Origin: Pseudidiomarina gelatinasegens
GTDB lineage: Bacteria; Pseudomonadota; Gammaproteobacteria; Enterobacterales; Alteromonadaceae
Direction of reading: 5' to 3'
Length of the DNA stretch: 64,000 bases
Assembly (NCBI RefSeq): GCF_004025325.1
Contig: NZ_RSFE01000001.1
Location: 124,001-188,000, forward strand
The notes below the pieces were generated by a model. It was given only the letters and a program-made list of their open reading frames with translations, did no database searches and was not told the origin of the DNA. Shown piece by piece: positions 28,240 to 38,768 of this stretch; within the stretch, counting starts at the first letter, position 1; each line of letters begins with the position of its first letter. A program made the translations under genes and the position numbers.

Positions 28240-30132
28240 TTACTCTTGATCGCGAATGTTACCGCTTGAATCAAGGCGTACTTCAATATCCGCTTGCTCA
28301 CGCAGCGCCTCAATGAACGCACCGTAGCTTTGCTGGGTATAGCTATTAATCAGTTGATCAGCCATCTGCGCTTGCATCGCCTCGTCAACTTCGCCATCCA
28401 CAACGTCTGTTAACTGCACAATGGCTAAATCACCATTAGTTAACTCGGTAACGGCAACTTGCACAGCATCCGCAGCTGGTACTGCTTGCTCAAATAAGCT
28501 TTGCAATACTGCACGCGGTATATCGCTCGCACGACGGTCAGCCGCATCAATGGCTGTCAACTCTACCTGCACAGGCTCACCGGCACGCAGTTTGGCAGCA
28601 ATGGCTTCGGCATCGTCACGCGCAGCAGCTTGGGCTTTTTCAGTACGTAGATTATCCAGAACTTGTGCACGAACGTCTTCAAGTGGCTTTGTCGAAGCTG
28701 CTTTAAAGTCAACCACGCGCACCACAACAGCCTGCTTATCATTCACTTCAATCAAGTCGCTATTCAAACGTTCATCAATGAAGTCACGGTTGAATACCAG
28801 TTGTAAGGCAGCTGGATGATTCAATGCAGATGGCGCATTGTTGCGGCTAAACCAGTCGCTTTCGCGCGCAGCCAAACCGGTTTCTTCAGCGACCGGCTTC
28901 AACGTATCAGGAATATCAAAGGCTAACTCAGATACCTGTTGCTGCAGCTCGTAATAAGCTTGCTTGACACGGTCTTCACGCATATCAGCAACGATTTCGT
29001 CACGCACTTCTTCAAATGACGTAGACGAACCTGCTTCAAAGTCAGTTAGTTTAATAATGTGATAACCAAACGAAGTGCTTACCACACCGGTCATTTCACC
29101 AACGTCTTTTAATGCAAAAGCTGCTTCATCAAAAGCAGGATCCATAGTGCCCTGCTCAATAAAATCTAAATCACCACCCGTTTCAGCGGTAAAAATATCA
29201 TCCGAATACTCGGCTGCCATTTCGGCGAAATCCGCGCCTTCAGTGAGCTTTTCCAGAACTTCTTGTGCTTCTTGCTGGGCTGCTTCGTCTTCGCCTTCAA
29301 TTAAGATGTGCGCAAAACGATAGCGGTCTGGCGTTTCGTAATTTGCTTGGTTGTTGTCGTACCATTCGCGAACGACACTTTCATCAACTTCAACCGATTC
29401 AGCAACCGCATCGGCGTCGAGTGCGACAAACTCAACCTTAACTTGCTCGGGTACCGCAAAAGCTTGTTGATTGTTCTGGTACCACTGCTCAACTTCTGCA
29501 TCGGTAACTTCAACGGTATCCAGGTACTGTTCAAGTGGCATGCTAGCGTAGGAACCACTGCGCTTCTGATTCACTAAACGCTGCACCGCTGCGGTTTCGC
29601 TTGGCAATGCAAACTCAGAGTTAACCATGGCTTGTAACAGTTGTGTGCGCGCTAAATCGCGGCGCATAAGTTCCGCAAAGCCGTCAGGGGTATAACCCAA
29701 CCCGCTTAGAGTCATTTGATAGCTCGTGTTATCGAATTGACCTGCTACTTGAAATGCACCAATTTCGCGAATGGCGGCTTTAACTTGATCATCAGAAACG
29801 CGTAATCCTGCGTCGCGAGCAAATAACTCAACAAGCTTCTGGTTGACCAAATCATCTAATACTTGGCTACGCAAACGTTGGTTAAACGCTGGGTCGGCCG
29901 CTAAGGTGTCATAAAAATCACCGAATTGCTCTTTTTGACGCGAACGCTCGTTTTCGACGGCGCGGTCAAATTCAACCCGGCTAATTTCTTCACCATTTAC
30001 TACAGCCACCGATGGTTCTGGCTGGTTCGTGATGTATCCACCAATCCCCGCCAACGCAAAGGTCAGCGCTATCAATACTAGAATCACTTTCACAACTAAG
30101 CTTTGTGACCCTTCTCGAATCCTGTCCAACAT
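28240..30132 (-). CDS. ppiD: Periplasmic folding chaperone / peptidyl-prolyl isomerase PpiD
   Basis: Inner-membrane-anchored chaperone near the Sec translocon, assisting newly exported proteins. The 630-aa protein has an N-terminal anchor (VILVLIALTFALAGIGGYI, about 15-35), a SurA-like N-domain, one parvulin domain (about 265-360, YRFAHILIEGED to GYHIIKLTDFE), and a C-terminal domain. Gene order lon-hup-(tRNA)-ppiD is the E. coli order with a tRNA inserted. Confidence 0.95.
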   Translation of the reverse strand: MLDRIREGSQSLVVKVILVLIALTFALAGIGGYITNQPEPSVAVVNGEEISRVEFDRAVENERSRQKEQFGDFYDTLAADPAFNQRLRSQVLDDLVNQKLVELFARDAGLRVSDDQVKAAIREIGAFQVAGQFDNTSYQMTLSGLGYTPDGFAELMRRDLARTQLLQAMVNSEFALPSETAAVQRLVNQKRSGSYASMPLEQYLDTVEVTDAEVEQWYQNNQQAFAVPEQVKVEFVALDADAVAESVEVDESVVREWYDNNQANYETPDRYRFAHILIEGEDEAAQQEAQEVLEKLTEGADFAEMAAEYSDDIFTAETGGDLDFIEQGTMDPAFDEAAFALKDVGEMTGVVSTSFGYHIIKLTDFEAGSSTSFEEVRDEIVADMREDRVKQAYYELQQQVSELAFDIPDTLKPVAEETGLAARESDWFSRNNAPSALNHPAALQLVFNRDFIDERLNSDLIEVNDKQAVVVRVVDFKAASTKPLEDVRAQVLDNLRTEKAQAAARDDAEAIAAKLRAGEPVQVELTAIDAADRRASDIPRAVLQSLFEQAVPAADAVQVAVTELTNGDLAIVQLTDVVDGEVDEAMQAQMADQLINSYTQQSYGAFIEALREQADIEVRLDSSGNIRDQE

Positions 30133-30191
30133 AATCCACTAAACCTCAATTGTTCCCATTCGTTGGGCGGGTATTATATCTGCTTCTGCAG

Positions 30192-30223
30192 AAAAAAAAT
30201 AACCCGAAGACAAGCTTCGGGTT
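30192..30223 (-). terminator. Terminator after tRNA-Asp
   Basis: On the minus strand AACCCGAAG and CTTCGGGTT pair around a short loop and are followed by eight T residues after one A. It ends the hup-tRNA-Asp transcript 16 bases after the tRNA. Confidence 0.92.
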
Positions 30224-30238
30224 ATTTTCAGCAAATGC

Positions 30239-30315
30239 TGGCGGAACGGACGGGATTCGAACCCGCGACCCCCGGCGTGACAGGCCGGTATTCTAACCAG
30301 CTGAACTACCGCTCC
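30239..30315 (-). tRNA. tRNA-Asp (GTC)
   Basis: The 77-base minus-strand sequence folds as a complete cloverleaf: acceptor GGAGCGG/CCGTTCC, anticodon loop CCTGTCACG with GTC, T-arm GGTTCGAATCC, and encoded CCA. It begins only 7 bases after the hup stop codon, so it must be processed from a hup-tRNA transcript. Confidence 0.97.
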
Positions 30316-30322
30316 GCTTTTA

Positions 30323-30595
30323 TTAGTTTACTGAATCTTTCAGTGCTTTACCGGCTTTGAAAGAAGGTACTTTAGCAGCTGCGATTTGGATAGTTTGGCC
30401 AGTTTGTGGGTTACGACCAGTACGAGCTGAACGCTCACGAACACTGAAAGTACCAAAACCAACTAACGCTACTTGATCACCTTTTTTCAAAGCTTCTGTT
30501 ACTGCTTCAATGAAAGAATCAAGAGCACGTCCAGCCGCAGCTTTAGAAATTTCTGCTCCGTCTGCAATTTTATCAACTAACTGAGACTTATTCAC
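30323..30595 (-). CDS. hupB: DNA-binding protein HU (beta type)
   Basis: Small nucleoid protein that bends and compacts DNA. The 90-aa product begins [20 protein letters not shown] and contains the HU arm motif [14 protein letters not shown] and FKAGKALKD, full length. The start codon is GTG, with AAGGGG 8 bases before. It lies between lon and ppiD, as hupB does in E. coli, and has its own promoter (30674-30702). tRNA-Asp is co-oriented 7 bases downstream. Confidence 0.96.
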   Translation of the reverse strand: MNKSQLVDKIADGAEISKAAAGRALDSFIEAVTEALKKGDQVALVGFGTFSVRERSARTGRNPQTGQTIQIAAAKVPSFKAGKALKDSVN

Positions 30596-30673
30596 AGTAT
30601 CATCCCCTTAGATTGTTATTATCAGATTTGCATGGTTCCATTGCGTTCTGTTTGTTTCAATGGGCCAGCGAAG

Positions 30674-30702
30674 GTTATAACAAGCTTAAACTTACTGTTC
30701 AA
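30674..30702 (-). promoter_or_regulatory. Sigma-70 promoter of hup
   Basis: TTGAAC and TATAAC are spaced by 17 bases on the minus strand, about 80 bases before the hup GTG. The remaining DNA between this and the lon terminator (30703-30859) shows no gene or further element that I can support. Confidence 0.75.
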
Positions 30703-30859
30703 GCAGTAGTGATAGATTAGCAGACATCTTCCTTATTAATCCATCACGCAAGTGGCACGCCAGATTCTTTTTTGTTTGAGTCTGACTAATCACTTTGACT
30801 CTAGGCTACCACAAGATTTCGGATTGAGAACCCTTTTTAACAATTTTTTTGACGAAAGA

Positions 30860-30898
30860 ATGCGGCCTGCAGGCCAGTTATGGCCTCGCAGCCCGCAT
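30860..30898. terminator. Long hairpin after lon, probable terminator
   Basis: ATGCGGCCTGCAGGCC and GGCCTCGCAGCCCGCAT pair over about 16 positions with two bulged bases. On the + strand a T-run follows; on the minus strand, where lon ends 10 bases before, the tract is TTCTTTC. Likely ends lon transcription. Confidence 0.6.
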
Positions 30899-30908
30899 TT
30901 TTGCGTTT

Positions 30909-33257
30909 TTAAGCGGTTTTTTCCAAGCTTTTCGGTGCGGATTCAAGCGCAACGGCGAGTACTTCATCAATCCATTTAACCGGTTGAATCTTAAGATCGC
31001 CCTTTACTTCGTCACTGATTTCTTTCAAATCACGCTCGTTTTCTTTTGGAATCAACACATGTTTGATGCCACCACGATGCGCCGCCAAAAGTTTTTCTTT
31101 CAACCCACCAATTGCTAACACCTCACCGCGTAAGGTTATCTCTCCAGTCATCGCAACATCGGCGCGCACTGGAATGCCCGTTAACGAGCTCACTAATGAG
31201 GTCACCATAGCGATACCTGCGCTCGGGCCATCTTTTGGCGTAGCACCTTCAGGTACGTGCACATGAATATCACGCTTCTCATGAAAGTCTTCCGGAATAC
31301 CCAGCATGTTTGCACGGCTGCGCACAACGGTGAGAGCGGTCTGAATTGACTCCTGCATGACGTCGCCAAGAGAGCCCGTTGAAGTAATCTTGCCTTTACC
31401 CGCAACATTCGTTGCCTCAATGGTAAGTAAGTCACCGCCTACTTCGGTCCAAGCCAGACCAGTTACTTGGCCTACTTGGTTGTTTTCTTCCGCTTTACCG
31501 TAGTCAAAGCGCTGCACACCCAAGAAGTCAGATAAGTTCTCACCTGTGATTTCAACATGCTTGATACGTTTATCCAGCACAATCTTCTTCACTGCTTTAC
31601 GGCATAAGCGAGAAATCTCACGCTCGAGATTACGCACACCGGCTTCACGGGTGTAGTACCGAATAATCCCTATAATGGCATCGTCGGTTACGTTAATTTC
31701 TTTGGCCTTCAAACCATTGCGTTCAATTTGCTTATTCAGCAAGTGACGCTTAGCGATATTAAGTTTCTCTTCTTCGGTGTAGCCCGACAAGCGAATCACT
31801 TCCATACGGTCAAGCAGCGGCCCTGGAATATTCATGCTGTTTGACGTTGCGACAAACATCACGTCTGACAAATCATAATCAACTTCAAGATAGTGGTCGT
31901 TGAAATTAACGTTCTGTTCAGGATCCAATACTTCAAGCAGCGCGGAAGCTGGATCGCCGCGCATATCTGACGCCATCTTGTCGATTTCATCTAACAAGAA
32001 CAGTGGGTTACGCACACCAACCTTTGCCATCTTCTGAATGAGTTTGCCCGGCATTGAACCAATGTAGGTACGACGGTGACCACGAATTTCAGCTTCGTCG
32101 CGCACGCCACCAAGCGCCATACGCACATACTTACGGCCGGTTGCTTTCGCAATCGATTGGCCAAGCGAGGTTTTACCAACCCCTGGCGGGCCTACTAAGC
32201 ATAAAATGGCGCCACGCACCTTGCTGGTACGCTGTTGCACGGCAAGGTACTCAAGAATACGTTCTTTAACTTTTTCCAAACCATAATGGTCAGCATCAAG
32301 TATTTTCTCTGCATTGGCGAGGTCTTTCTTAATGCGTGAACGCTTCTTCCACGGCACTGAAACCATCCAATCGATGTAACCACGAACTACGGTCGCTTCC
32401 GCAGACATCGGCGACATCATTTTTAACTTCTGCAATTCAGCACGCGTTTTCTTTTCAGCCTCTGCAGGCATTTTCGCTTCGTCGATTTTGTTTTCAAGCG
32501 CTTCAAACTCATCTGGGCCATCTTCCATTTCACCCAGTTCTTTTTGAATCGCCTTCATTTGCTCATTCAGATAGTATTCACGCTGACTTTTTTCCATCTG
32601 CTTTTTAACGCGCGAGCGAATACGCTTCTCTACCTGAAGCAGGTCAATCTCACCTTCCATAAGTGCCATCAAATACTCAAGGCGCTCACGTACATCGGTT
32701 ATTTCCAATACCTTTTGCTTATCATTAAGCTTTAACGGCATGTGGGCCGCCATGGTATCCGCCAAACGATCGGCCTCTTCAATACCTGACAAGCTGGTCA
32801 ACACTTCCGGTGGAATCTTCTTGTTCAGTTTTACATAGCCTTCAAACTGGTTGATGGCCGAGCGAATCATCACCTCTTCTTCTTTCTCGTCCATCGCCTC
32901 TGAATCAAGGTAATGCACCTGCGCCCGAAAGAAGCCCTCTTCCGGTTCAAACTGTTCAATCTCGGCGCGTTGACTGCCCTCAACTAGCACTTTCACCGTG
33001 CCGTCAGGTAGTTTTAATAACTGCAAAATGGTTGCAACAGTACCTATGCGATGAATGTCATCTTGCTCGGGTTCATCCACCGATGCGTCTTGTTGCGCTG
33101 ACAAAAATATTTGTTTGTTTTTATCCATCGCTGCTTCTAAGCAACGAATAGACTTTTCACGCCCGACAAATAACGGAATAACCATGTGGGGGTAAACCAC
33201 AACATCACGTAGCGGCAACACCGGTATACTCAAGCGTTCAATCCGTTCTTCACTCAT
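30909..33257 (-). CDS. lon: ATP-dependent protease La (Lon)
   Basis: AAA+ serine protease degrading misfolded and regulatory proteins. The 782-aa protein has the N-terminal LON substrate domain (from [15 protein letters not shown]), a coiled middle region, Walker [10 protein letters not shown] (about 355-363), Walker [11 protein letters not shown] and the Ser-Lys proteolytic site with catalytic Ser in [10 protein letters not shown] (about 680). A sigma-32-like promoter lies at 33313-33338. Order clpP-clpX-lon-hup is as in E. coli. Confidence 0.98.
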   Translation of the reverse strand: MSEERIERLSIPVLPLRDVVVYPHMVIPLFVGREKSIRCLEAAMDKNKQIFLSAQQDASVDEPEQDDIHRIGTVATILQLLKLPDGTVKVLVEGSQRAEIEQFEPEEGFFRAQVHYLDSEAMDEKEEEVMIRSAINQFEGYVKLNKKIPPEVLTSLSGIEEADRLADTMAAHMPLKLNDKQKVLEITDVRERLEYLMALMEGEIDLLQVEKRIRSRVKKQMEKSQREYYLNEQMKAIQKELGEMEDGPDEFEALENKIDEAKMPAEAEKKTRAELQKLKMMSPMSAEATVVRGYIDWMVSVPWKKRSRIKKDLANAEKILDADHYGLEKVKERILEYLAVQQRTSKVRGAILCLVGPPGVGKTSLGQSIAKATGRKYVRMALGGVRDEAEIRGHRRTYIGSMPGKLIQKMAKVGVRNPLFLLDEIDKMASDMRGDPASALLEVLDPEQNVNFNDHYLEVDYDLSDVMFVATSNSMNIPGPLLDRMEVIRLSGYTEEEKLNIAKRHLLNKQIERNGLKAKEINVTDDAIIGIIRYYTREAGVRNLEREISRLCRKAVKKIVLDKRIKHVEITGENLSDFLGVQRFDYGKAEENNQVGQVTGLAWTEVGGDLLTIEATNVAGKGKITSTGSLGDVMQESIQTALTVVRSRANMLGIPEDFHEKRDIHVHVPEGATPKDGPSAGIAMVTSLVSSLTGIPVRADVAMTGEITLRGEVLAIGGLKEKLLAAHRGGIKHVLIPKENERDLKEISDEVKGDLKIQPVKWIDEVLAVALESAPKSLEKTA

Positions 33258-33312
33258 AAACTTCTCCAGGTAACGGGTTCGTGATTCGAATCACTCTATC
33301 TTACCTCTTAAT

Positions 33313-33338
33313 ATGAGGCTCTCCAGCGAAAGTTCAAT
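33313..33338 (-). promoter_or_regulatory. Sigma-32-like heat-shock promoter of lon
   Basis: On the minus strand ATTGAA and CCTCAT (followed by AT) are spaced by 14 bases. It has one mismatch in each consensus element relative to CTTGAA/CCCCAT, and lies 56-81 bases before the lon ATG. Confidence 0.75.
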
Positions 33339-33347
33339 GTTTTGCAC

Positions 33348-33375
33348 AAAAAAAGGGCCACAAAGGCCCTTTTTG
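33348..33375. terminator. Terminator between clpX and lon
   Basis: AAAGGGCC and GGCCCTTT pair around a five-base loop with T-runs on both strands. It lies 27 bases after the clpX stop and upstream of the lon promoter. Confidence 0.9.
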
Positions 33376-33401
33376 CATAAATTTCATGCTAAACAACAGA
33401 C

Positions 33402-34688
33402 TTACTCACCTGATGCGTGCTTTTCTTCTTGTTGATTGGCATAAATCAAAATGGGTGCAGATTCGCCTTTAATCACTGACTCGTCGATAACAACTTTGAC
33501 CACATTCTCAATAGTCGGTAAGTCGTACATGGTATCGAGTAGCACAGCTTCAACGATTGACCGCAAGCCACGCGCACCTGTTTTACGGGTCATTGCCTTA
33601 CGAGCAATTGCGCGCAATGCATCATCGCGGAACTCAAGCTCAACATCTTCCATCAAGAATAATTTACCGTATTGTTTGGTCAATGCATTCTTTGGTTGAC
33701 GTAGAATTTGTACCAACGCGTCTTCATCAAGCTCAGTCAACGTTGCTAATACAGGGAGTCGCCCAATAAACTCAGGAATCAAACCATATTTTACTAAATC
33801 TTCAGGCTCAACACTGGCAAGCGTCAGTCCTTCGGCTTTAGGTTCTTTACTTTTCACCTGAGCGCCAAAACCGATACCGCTGCCAACGCTAATGCGTTGC
33901 TCAATAACTTTATCAAGCCCAGCAAATGCTCCGCCGGCAATAAACAGAATCTTCGAGGTATCAACCTGCAAAAATTCTTGTTGTGGGTGTTTACGTCCAC
34001 CTTGCGGTGGCACCGCAGCTACCGTACCTTCAATAAGCTTCAATAAAGCTTGCTGTACGCCTTCACCCGACACATCTCGAGTAATTGATGGGTTGTCCGA
34101 CTTGCGCGAGATTTTGTCGATTTCATCAATGTAGACAATACCGCGCTGTGCTTTTTCAACATCGTAGTCGCACTTTTGCAGTAATTTCTGAATGATATTC
34201 TCGACATCCTCACCAACATAACCCGCTTCAGTTAACGTGGTCGCATCGGCCATGGTAAAAGGCACATCTAAATAGCGCGCAAGCGTTTCAGCTAAATACG
34301 TTTTACCACTACCCGTTGGACCAATCAGCAAGATATTACTTTTACCAAGTTCAATCTGCTCTTCGTCTTTATTGGTGGTTTCGTTGTTATATAAACGCTT
34401 GTAGTGATTATAAACTGCAACCGCGAGGACCTTTTTAGCCATATCTTGACCAATAACGTACTCGTCTAAATGCGCTCGAATTTCATGGGGGTTCGGTAGC
34501 TTCTTCTGCTCTTCTTGTGGCGCAATATTTTGAATTTCTTCTTCTAAAATATCGTTACACAAGTCAACGCATTCATCACAAATAAACACCGACGGCCCGG
34601 CAATTAACTTGCGAACCTCATGCTGACTTTTTCCGCAGAAGGTACAAAACAACGGCTTTTCGCCGTTACCTTCAGTTTTATCAGTCAT
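33402..34688 (-). CDS. clpX: ATP-dependent Clp protease ATP-binding subunit ClpX
   Basis: AAA+ unfoldase that feeds tagged proteins to ClpP. The 428-aa protein has the N-terminal zinc-binding domain with CTFCGK and CDECVDLC, Walker A GPTGSGKT (about 120-127), Walker [11 protein letters not shown] and the ClpP-contacting IGF-type loop (GIGFGAQV, about 265-272). It starts one base after the clpP stop, so the two are cotranscribed. Confidence 0.98.
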   Translation of the reverse strand: MTDKTEGNGEKPLFCTFCGKSQHEVRKLIAGPSVFICDECVDLCNDILEEEIQNIAPQEEQKKLPNPHEIRAHLDEYVIGQDMAKKVLAVAVYNHYKRLYNNETTNKDEEQIELGKSNILLIGPTGSGKTYLAETLARYLDVPFTMADATTLTEAGYVGEDVENIIQKLLQKCDYDVEKAQRGIVYIDEIDKISRKSDNPSITRDVSGEGVQQALLKLIEGTVAAVPPQGGRKHPQQEFLQVDTSKILFIAGGAFAGLDKVIEQRISVGSGIGFGAQVKSKEPKAEGLTLASVEPEDLVKYGLIPEFIGRLPVLATLTELDEDALVQILRQPKNALTKQYGKLFLMEDVELEFRDDALRAIARKAMTRKTGARGLRSIVEAVLLDTMYDLPTIENVVKVVIDESVIKGESAPILIYANQQEEKHASGE

Positions 34689-34689
34689 T

Positions 34690-35307
34690 CTATTCTCCGC
34701 CTCTTTGCGTCAACACCTTATCAACTACACCGTAGTCTACAGCTTCTTGCGCAGACATAAAGTAGTCACGGTCGGTATCTTTTGCCACTTGCTCGATGTC
34801 CTTGCCGGTATTTTCGGCCAACATACGGTTAAGCTTATCTTTAATATCAAGAATTTGGCGTGCATGAATTTCAAAATCAGACGCCTGCCCCTGGAATCCG
34901 CCTAATGGCTGGTGAATCATTACGCGCGAATTTGGCAAACAAAAACGCTTACCTTGCGCACCGCCGGCTAATAAGAACGCACCCATACTGGCCGCTTGGC
35001 CCATACATACAGTACTAACATCGGGCTTGATAAAGCGCATGGTGTCATAAATCGCCATACCGGCAGTCACTGCACCACCTGGTGAGTTGATGTACAAATA
35101 AATGTCTTTATCCGGATTGTCTGATTCTAAAAATAGCAGTTGCGCGACAATCAGGTTAGCCATGTGGTCTTCAACTTGACCGCAGCAAAAAATCACGCGC
35201 TCTTTAAGTAGGCGCGAGTAGATATCGTACGAGCGCTCTCCTTTTGCAGTTTGTTCCACTACCATAGGCACCAATTGTGCCATTGGGTCTAGCGCCATAT
35301 CCGACAT
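34690..35307 (-). CDS. clpP: ATP-dependent Clp protease proteolytic subunit ClpP
   Basis: Serine peptidase forming the double-ring chamber used by ClpX. The 205-aa protein has catalytic Ser in [11 protein letters not shown] (about residue 109), His in [10 protein letters not shown] and Asp in the C-terminal part, with the usual short propeptide. A terminator-like hairpin separates it from tig (35326-35358), 19 bases upstream of its ATG. No separate sigma-32 promoter was recognised, so part of its expression may come by readthrough from tig. Confidence 0.98.
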   Translation of the reverse strand: MSDMALDPMAQLVPMVVEQTAKGERSYDIYSRLLKERVIFCCGQVEDHMANLIVAQLLFLESDNPDKDIYLYINSPGGAVTAGMAIYDTMRFIKPDVSTVCMGQAASMGAFLLAGGAQGKRFCLPNSRVMIHQPLGGFQGQASDFEIHARQILDIKDKLNRMLAENTGKDIEQVAKDTDRDYFMSAQEAVDYGVVDKVLTQRGGE

Positions 35308-35325
35308 AATTTACGACTCCTGAAA

Positions 35326-35358
35326 TAAAAATGGCCCGTATAAGGTTATACGAGCCAT
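35326..35358 (-). terminator. Intrinsic terminator between tig and clpP
   Basis: On the minus strand ATGGCTCGTATAA and TTATACGGGCCAT pair (one mismatch) around CC, followed by TTTTATTT. It falls within the tig-clpP leader and may attenuate readthrough into clpPX. Confidence 0.8.
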
Positions 35359-35414
35359 TAAACCAAGTTGTTATGGACGCCGTCAACGATGTTGTGACAG
35401 TTCCACCAACTGTT

Positions 35415-36713
35415 TTACTTTTTAGGGTTCATCAACTCGTCAAAGCTGGTTTTCTTAGCTTTAACTTTTGCGTTCTCAAGGATGAACTCAATTGCTTGTT
35501 CTTCTAATGCAACGTTACGAATCTGCTGCATCATTTCTTCGTTACCTTTGTAATACGCGATAACTTCAGCTGGATCTTCGTACGCAGATGCGTTGTTCTC
35601 GATGATCTCGTCAACTTTCTTCTCGTCAACTTTCAGCTCGTTGCCACGGATAACTTCACCCAGTAACAAACCAACTTTTACGCGCTCTTTTGCTTGTTCT
35701 TCAAACAAATCAGCTGGTAATTGCGGCATTTGTGCTTGGTTACCACCGAAACGCTGCATGGCTTGACGACGCAGAACGTCTACTTCCTGGTCAATCATTG
35801 CTTTCGGCAAGTTCACGTCGTTGTTTTCAACAAGACCTTTCAGTACTTGTTCTTTCACTTTGCTTTGCACTGCGTTTTTCAATTCGCGTTGCATGTTCTT
35901 ACGAACTTCAGCTTTAAGCGCTTCAACGCCGCCTTCCTGAATACCAAACTGAGTCACGAACTCGTCACTTAGCTCTGGCAATTCACGTTCTTCAACCTTC
36001 TTCGCAACCACAACGAATTGTGCTTCTTTGCCTTTCAGGTTTTCAGCATGATAGTCGTCTGGGAAAGTTACCTTAATGATTTTTTCTTCACCAGCTTTCA
36101 TGCCAATAATTTCGTCTTCGAAACCTGGAATCATGCGGCCTTCGCCAAGCTCAAGTGCGAAATCAGTCGCTTTACCACCTTCGAACTCTTCACCGTCAAT
36201 TGAACCGGTGAAATCGATAGTGATACGCTCGCCTTTTTTCGACTTACGCTTAATTTCTTTCCAAGTTGCGTGTTGCTTGCGCAATGTATCAAGCATGTTG
36301 TCAACGTCTTTGTCAGTAACTTCAACGTCTGGCTTCTCAACATTCAGCTTGTCTAATGCTGCAACTTTAACTTCTGGATACACTTCGAACGTAGCAACGA
36401 ATTCAAGGTCTTTACCTTCTTCGTTAACTTTCGGCTCAATCGCAGGCATACCCACTGGGTTGATTTTTTCCTGCATCATGGCTTCGAAGTATTTGCTTTG
36501 CATCAGGTTCGACGCGGCACGCGCACGCGCTTCTTTACCATACAATTTCTGCAAAACATTAGGTGGAACTTTGCCTTTACGGAAACCGTTGATACGGCGG
36601 TTACGGTACTCGTCCTTTAACAGACGCTTGACTTCGTTTTCGATAACGTCAGCTGGCACGGTGATCGTGGCGCGACGCTCTAATCCTTGGGTTGTCTCTA
36701 CAGAAACCTGCAT
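35415..36713 (-). CDS. tig: Trigger factor
   Basis: Ribosome-bound chaperone and peptidyl-prolyl isomerase. The 432-aa protein begins [20 protein letters not shown] and has the ribosome-binding signature GFRKGKVPP (about 44-52), the FKBP-like domain (about 150-245, [17 protein letters not shown]) and a helical C-terminal chaperone domain. Full length. Its upstream region contains a TATAAT at about 36783-36788 (minus strand); a clear -35 at ideal spacing was not found. Order tig-clpP-clpX-lon is standard. Confidence 0.97.
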   Translation of the reverse strand: MQVSVETTQGLERRATITVPADVIENEVKRLLKDEYRNRRINGFRKGKVPPNVLQKLYGKEARARAASNLMQSKYFEAMMQEKINPVGMPAIEPKVNEEGKDLEFVATFEVYPEVKVAALDKLNVEKPDVEVTDKDVDNMLDTLRKQHATWKEIKRKSKKGERITIDFTGSIDGEEFEGGKATDFALELGEGRMIPGFEDEIIGMKAGEEKIIKVTFPDDYHAENLKGKEAQFVVVAKKVEERELPELSDEFVTQFGIQEGGVEALKAEVRKNMQRELKNAVQSKVKEQVLKGLVENNDVNLPKAMIDQEVDVLRRQAMQRFGGNQAQMPQLPADLFEEQAKERVKVGLLLGEVIRGNELKVDEKKVDEIIENNASAYEDPAEVIAYYKGNEEMMQQIRNVALEEQAIEFILENAKVKAKKTSFDELMNPKK

Positions 36714-36867
36714 TGCTTTGTTACCTCGGCTTCACTATTGGCCTGAGCCCACTACCAACGGGGCCCTTCAAAATGACGCCGCATTATAGCGAAGCCACGG
36801 GCTCACGTCGAGTGTCAACGGGTACTTTTGCACCGATTAAGCTACAGACTGCTTAGATGTCGCTCTA

Positions 36868-37998
36868 TTAGTCAGTTGAAAATTGTGGATTTAATTCCAT
36901 ACGATTGCGTCCGGATTGCTTCGCTAAATAAACAGCTTCATCCACTTCACGCATTAAATCATCGGTGTTCGTCGTTGTTTCTGGAATACTCGACGTAACA
37001 CCTATGCTTACAGTTACTGGTGTACCGAGCTTTCCTTTTAATTTCTGAACTTCAGTTAATACTTTCTTTGCTTGTGCAGCTAATTCAGAGAGCTCCGTTT
37101 GCGGGCAGACAATCATAAATTCATCGCCACCGAAACGGGCCACATATTCGCCCGTGCGTTTAAAGTTTCTCTGTAAAATATCTGCCACCGACTTTAATAC
37201 TTCGTCGCCATGCAAATGACCATACTCGTCATTCAATCGCTTAAAATAATCAACATCAACCATCATTAAAGTTAGCGAATGTTTGGCGCGTACCGCTCTT
37301 CGTAACTCATGCTCCAGGCATTCATCTAAACCACGGCGGTTAATTAAGTCGGTTAAACTGTCTTGCCGCGCAAGTTGCGCCAGCTTCGCATTGGCTTGCA
37401 ATAATTCTTCTTCTGTAGCACGCAAACGTGCTTCGGTTTGGTGGCGCGAAATAGTGTTGGCAATCATGTCGGCAACAAGGCGCATTTGTCGAATATCGCG
37501 TTCAACCCAGTCGGTTTGGCGGTTCACCAAATCACAGCCGACAAAGCCAACCAGTTTTCCTTCCAAAAACATACCAACAGCCATCATGGAGCGAATGTTT
37601 TCACGCAATAATTCGTCGCGAAAGCCGCCCGTTGAGTCACTCAGTTTACAGGCGTCATCCACTAATACTTGACCGTCTTCAAGCATACGCTCGAAAAAAT
37701 ACGGCATGGTTTCTGAAGGAATATTTTGTAGTTCGTCTTTATGGGGCGTAATACCGTCGTTGGTCCATTCATAGGTGTTTGACATTTCTGAATAATCATT
37801 TGAAAACTCAAAAACATAACAACGGTCTTTGCTACCACCCCGCCCTAACAGAGCTAATGCATGCTCAATGTGCGTTTGACTTTGGTCGGGTGTGGAATTT
37901 ATCAGCTGCATGCTAATTACCGAGATCACCAACCCAAACCCTTCATCCGTTGAAGTAGAGTGCACAGCATCATACTGGTTTGGCGTTGTCTCTAACAT
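36868..37998 (-). CDS. GAF-GGDEF diguanylate cyclase
   Basis: Predicted cytosolic enzyme making cyclic-di-GMP. The 376-aa protein has a GAF-like sensor domain (about 20-180, with CYVFEFSND and MMAVGMFLEGKLVGFVGCD), a short coiled linker (about 185-205) and a GGDEF domain (about 210-370) with intact ARFGGDEFMI. The inhibitory site position five residues before it reads RTGE instead of RxxD, so product feedback inhibition may be weak. No signal peptide or membrane span. It stands alone between tig and the tRNA cluster; the GAF ligand is unknown. Confidence 0.88.
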   Translation of the reverse strand: MLETTPNQYDAVHSTSTDEGFGLVISVISMQLINSTPDQSQTHIEHALALLGRGGSKDRCYVFEFSNDYSEMSNTYEWTNDGITPHKDELQNIPSETMPYFFERMLEDGQVLVDDACKLSDSTGGFRDELLRENIRSMMAVGMFLEGKLVGFVGCDLVNRQTDWVERDIRQMRLVADMIANTISRHQTEARLRATEEELLQANAKLAQLARQDSLTDLINRRGLDECLEHELRRAVRAKHSLTLMMVDVDYFKRLNDEYGHLHGDEVLKSVADILQRNFKRTGEYVARFGGDEFMIVCPQTELSELAAQAKKVLTEVQKLKGKLGTPVTVSIGVTSSIPETTTNTDDLMREVDEAVYLAKQSGRNRMELNPQFSTD

Positions 37999-38116
37999 AA
38001 ATCACGCTCTTATAATTGTTATAGCATGTAGCATAAATGAAATAGATGCTCAAAGTATACGCATATAGAACCAGAAATCTACGGAAAAAGACCAGAAAGG
38101 AAAATTGCAAGAAGAA

Positions 38117-38193
38117 TGGTCGGCGAGACTGGATTCGAACCAGCGACCCCTTGTACCCAAAACAAGTGCGCTACCAAGCTGCGCTACTCGCCG
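38117..38193 (-). tRNA. tRNA-Pro (TGG), distal copy
   Basis: Complete cloverleaf on the minus strand with acceptor CGGCGAG/CTCGCCG, anticodon loop TTTTGGGTA with TGG, T-arm GGTTCGAATCC and encoded CCA; 77 bases. Identical over its full length to the copy at 38439-38515. Last gene of the tRNA operon. Confidence 0.97.
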
Positions 38194-38233
38194 ACATTAT
38201 TATTTTTGAGATAGTGCTGAACAGCGAAGAAAA

Positions 38234-38310
38234 TGGGGTGGCTGATGGGACTTGAACCCACGACAACCGGAATCACAATCCGGGGCTCTACCAACTGAGC
38301 TACAGCCACC
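38234..38310 (-). tRNA. tRNA-His (GTG)
   Basis: Cloverleaf on the minus strand with the extra 5' G typical of tRNA-His, anticodon loop TTGTGAT with GTG, T-arm GGTTCAAGTCC and encoded CCA; 77 bases. Confidence 0.97.
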
Positions 38311-38341
38311 ACTTTACAACATTGTTTTGCCAGGGCTAAAT

Positions 38342-38418
<77 letters not shown>

Positions 38419-38438
38419 ATATCTTACCTGCTTTAAAA

Positions 38439-38515
38439 TGGTCGGCGAGACTGGATTCGAACCAGCGACCCCTTGTACCCAAAACAAGTGCGCTACCAAG
38501 CTGCGCTACTCGCCG
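38439..38515 (-). tRNA. tRNA-Pro (TGG), promoter-proximal copy
   Basis: Same 77-base sequence as the distal copy, with TGG anticodon and encoded CCA. First gene of the Pro-Arg-His-Pro operon, recalling the argX-hisR-leuT-proM cluster of enterobacteria. Confidence 0.97.
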
Positions 38516-38562
38516 ACAAATTCTAAAAACCGGTGCAGGACGCGGCCTGACAACGGGGGCGA

Positions 38563-38591
38563 ATATTACCTGTTGGGCCGTATGCCGTCAA
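38563..38591 (-). promoter_or_regulatory. Stable-RNA promoter of the tRNA cluster
   Basis: On the minus strand TTGACG and TAATAT are spaced by 17 bases and followed by TCGCCCCC. Such GC-rich discriminators mark stringently controlled stable-RNA promoters. The start would lie about 40 bases before the first tRNA. Confidence 0.75.
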
Positions 38592-38768
38592 ACACTTTTT
38601 TGCCCGAATTGTCTGACTGCTGAAAATACCAACAGCGTGCCGGAAATTTGTTCATTACGCTTATTCAGGGCATCAACATTAGATGCTACAACCTTAGCAA
38701 AAAACATGCGAAAATAGCACTTCTTGAAATCACTATTCTAGCGATCAATCTAAAGGGTGCTCCCAGCA

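Noticed and set aside
38520-38525. TAGAAT just before the first tRNA-Pro as its -10 box
   Set aside because: It would start transcription inside the mature tRNA; the TTGACG/TAATAT pair at 38563-38591 is a better promoter.
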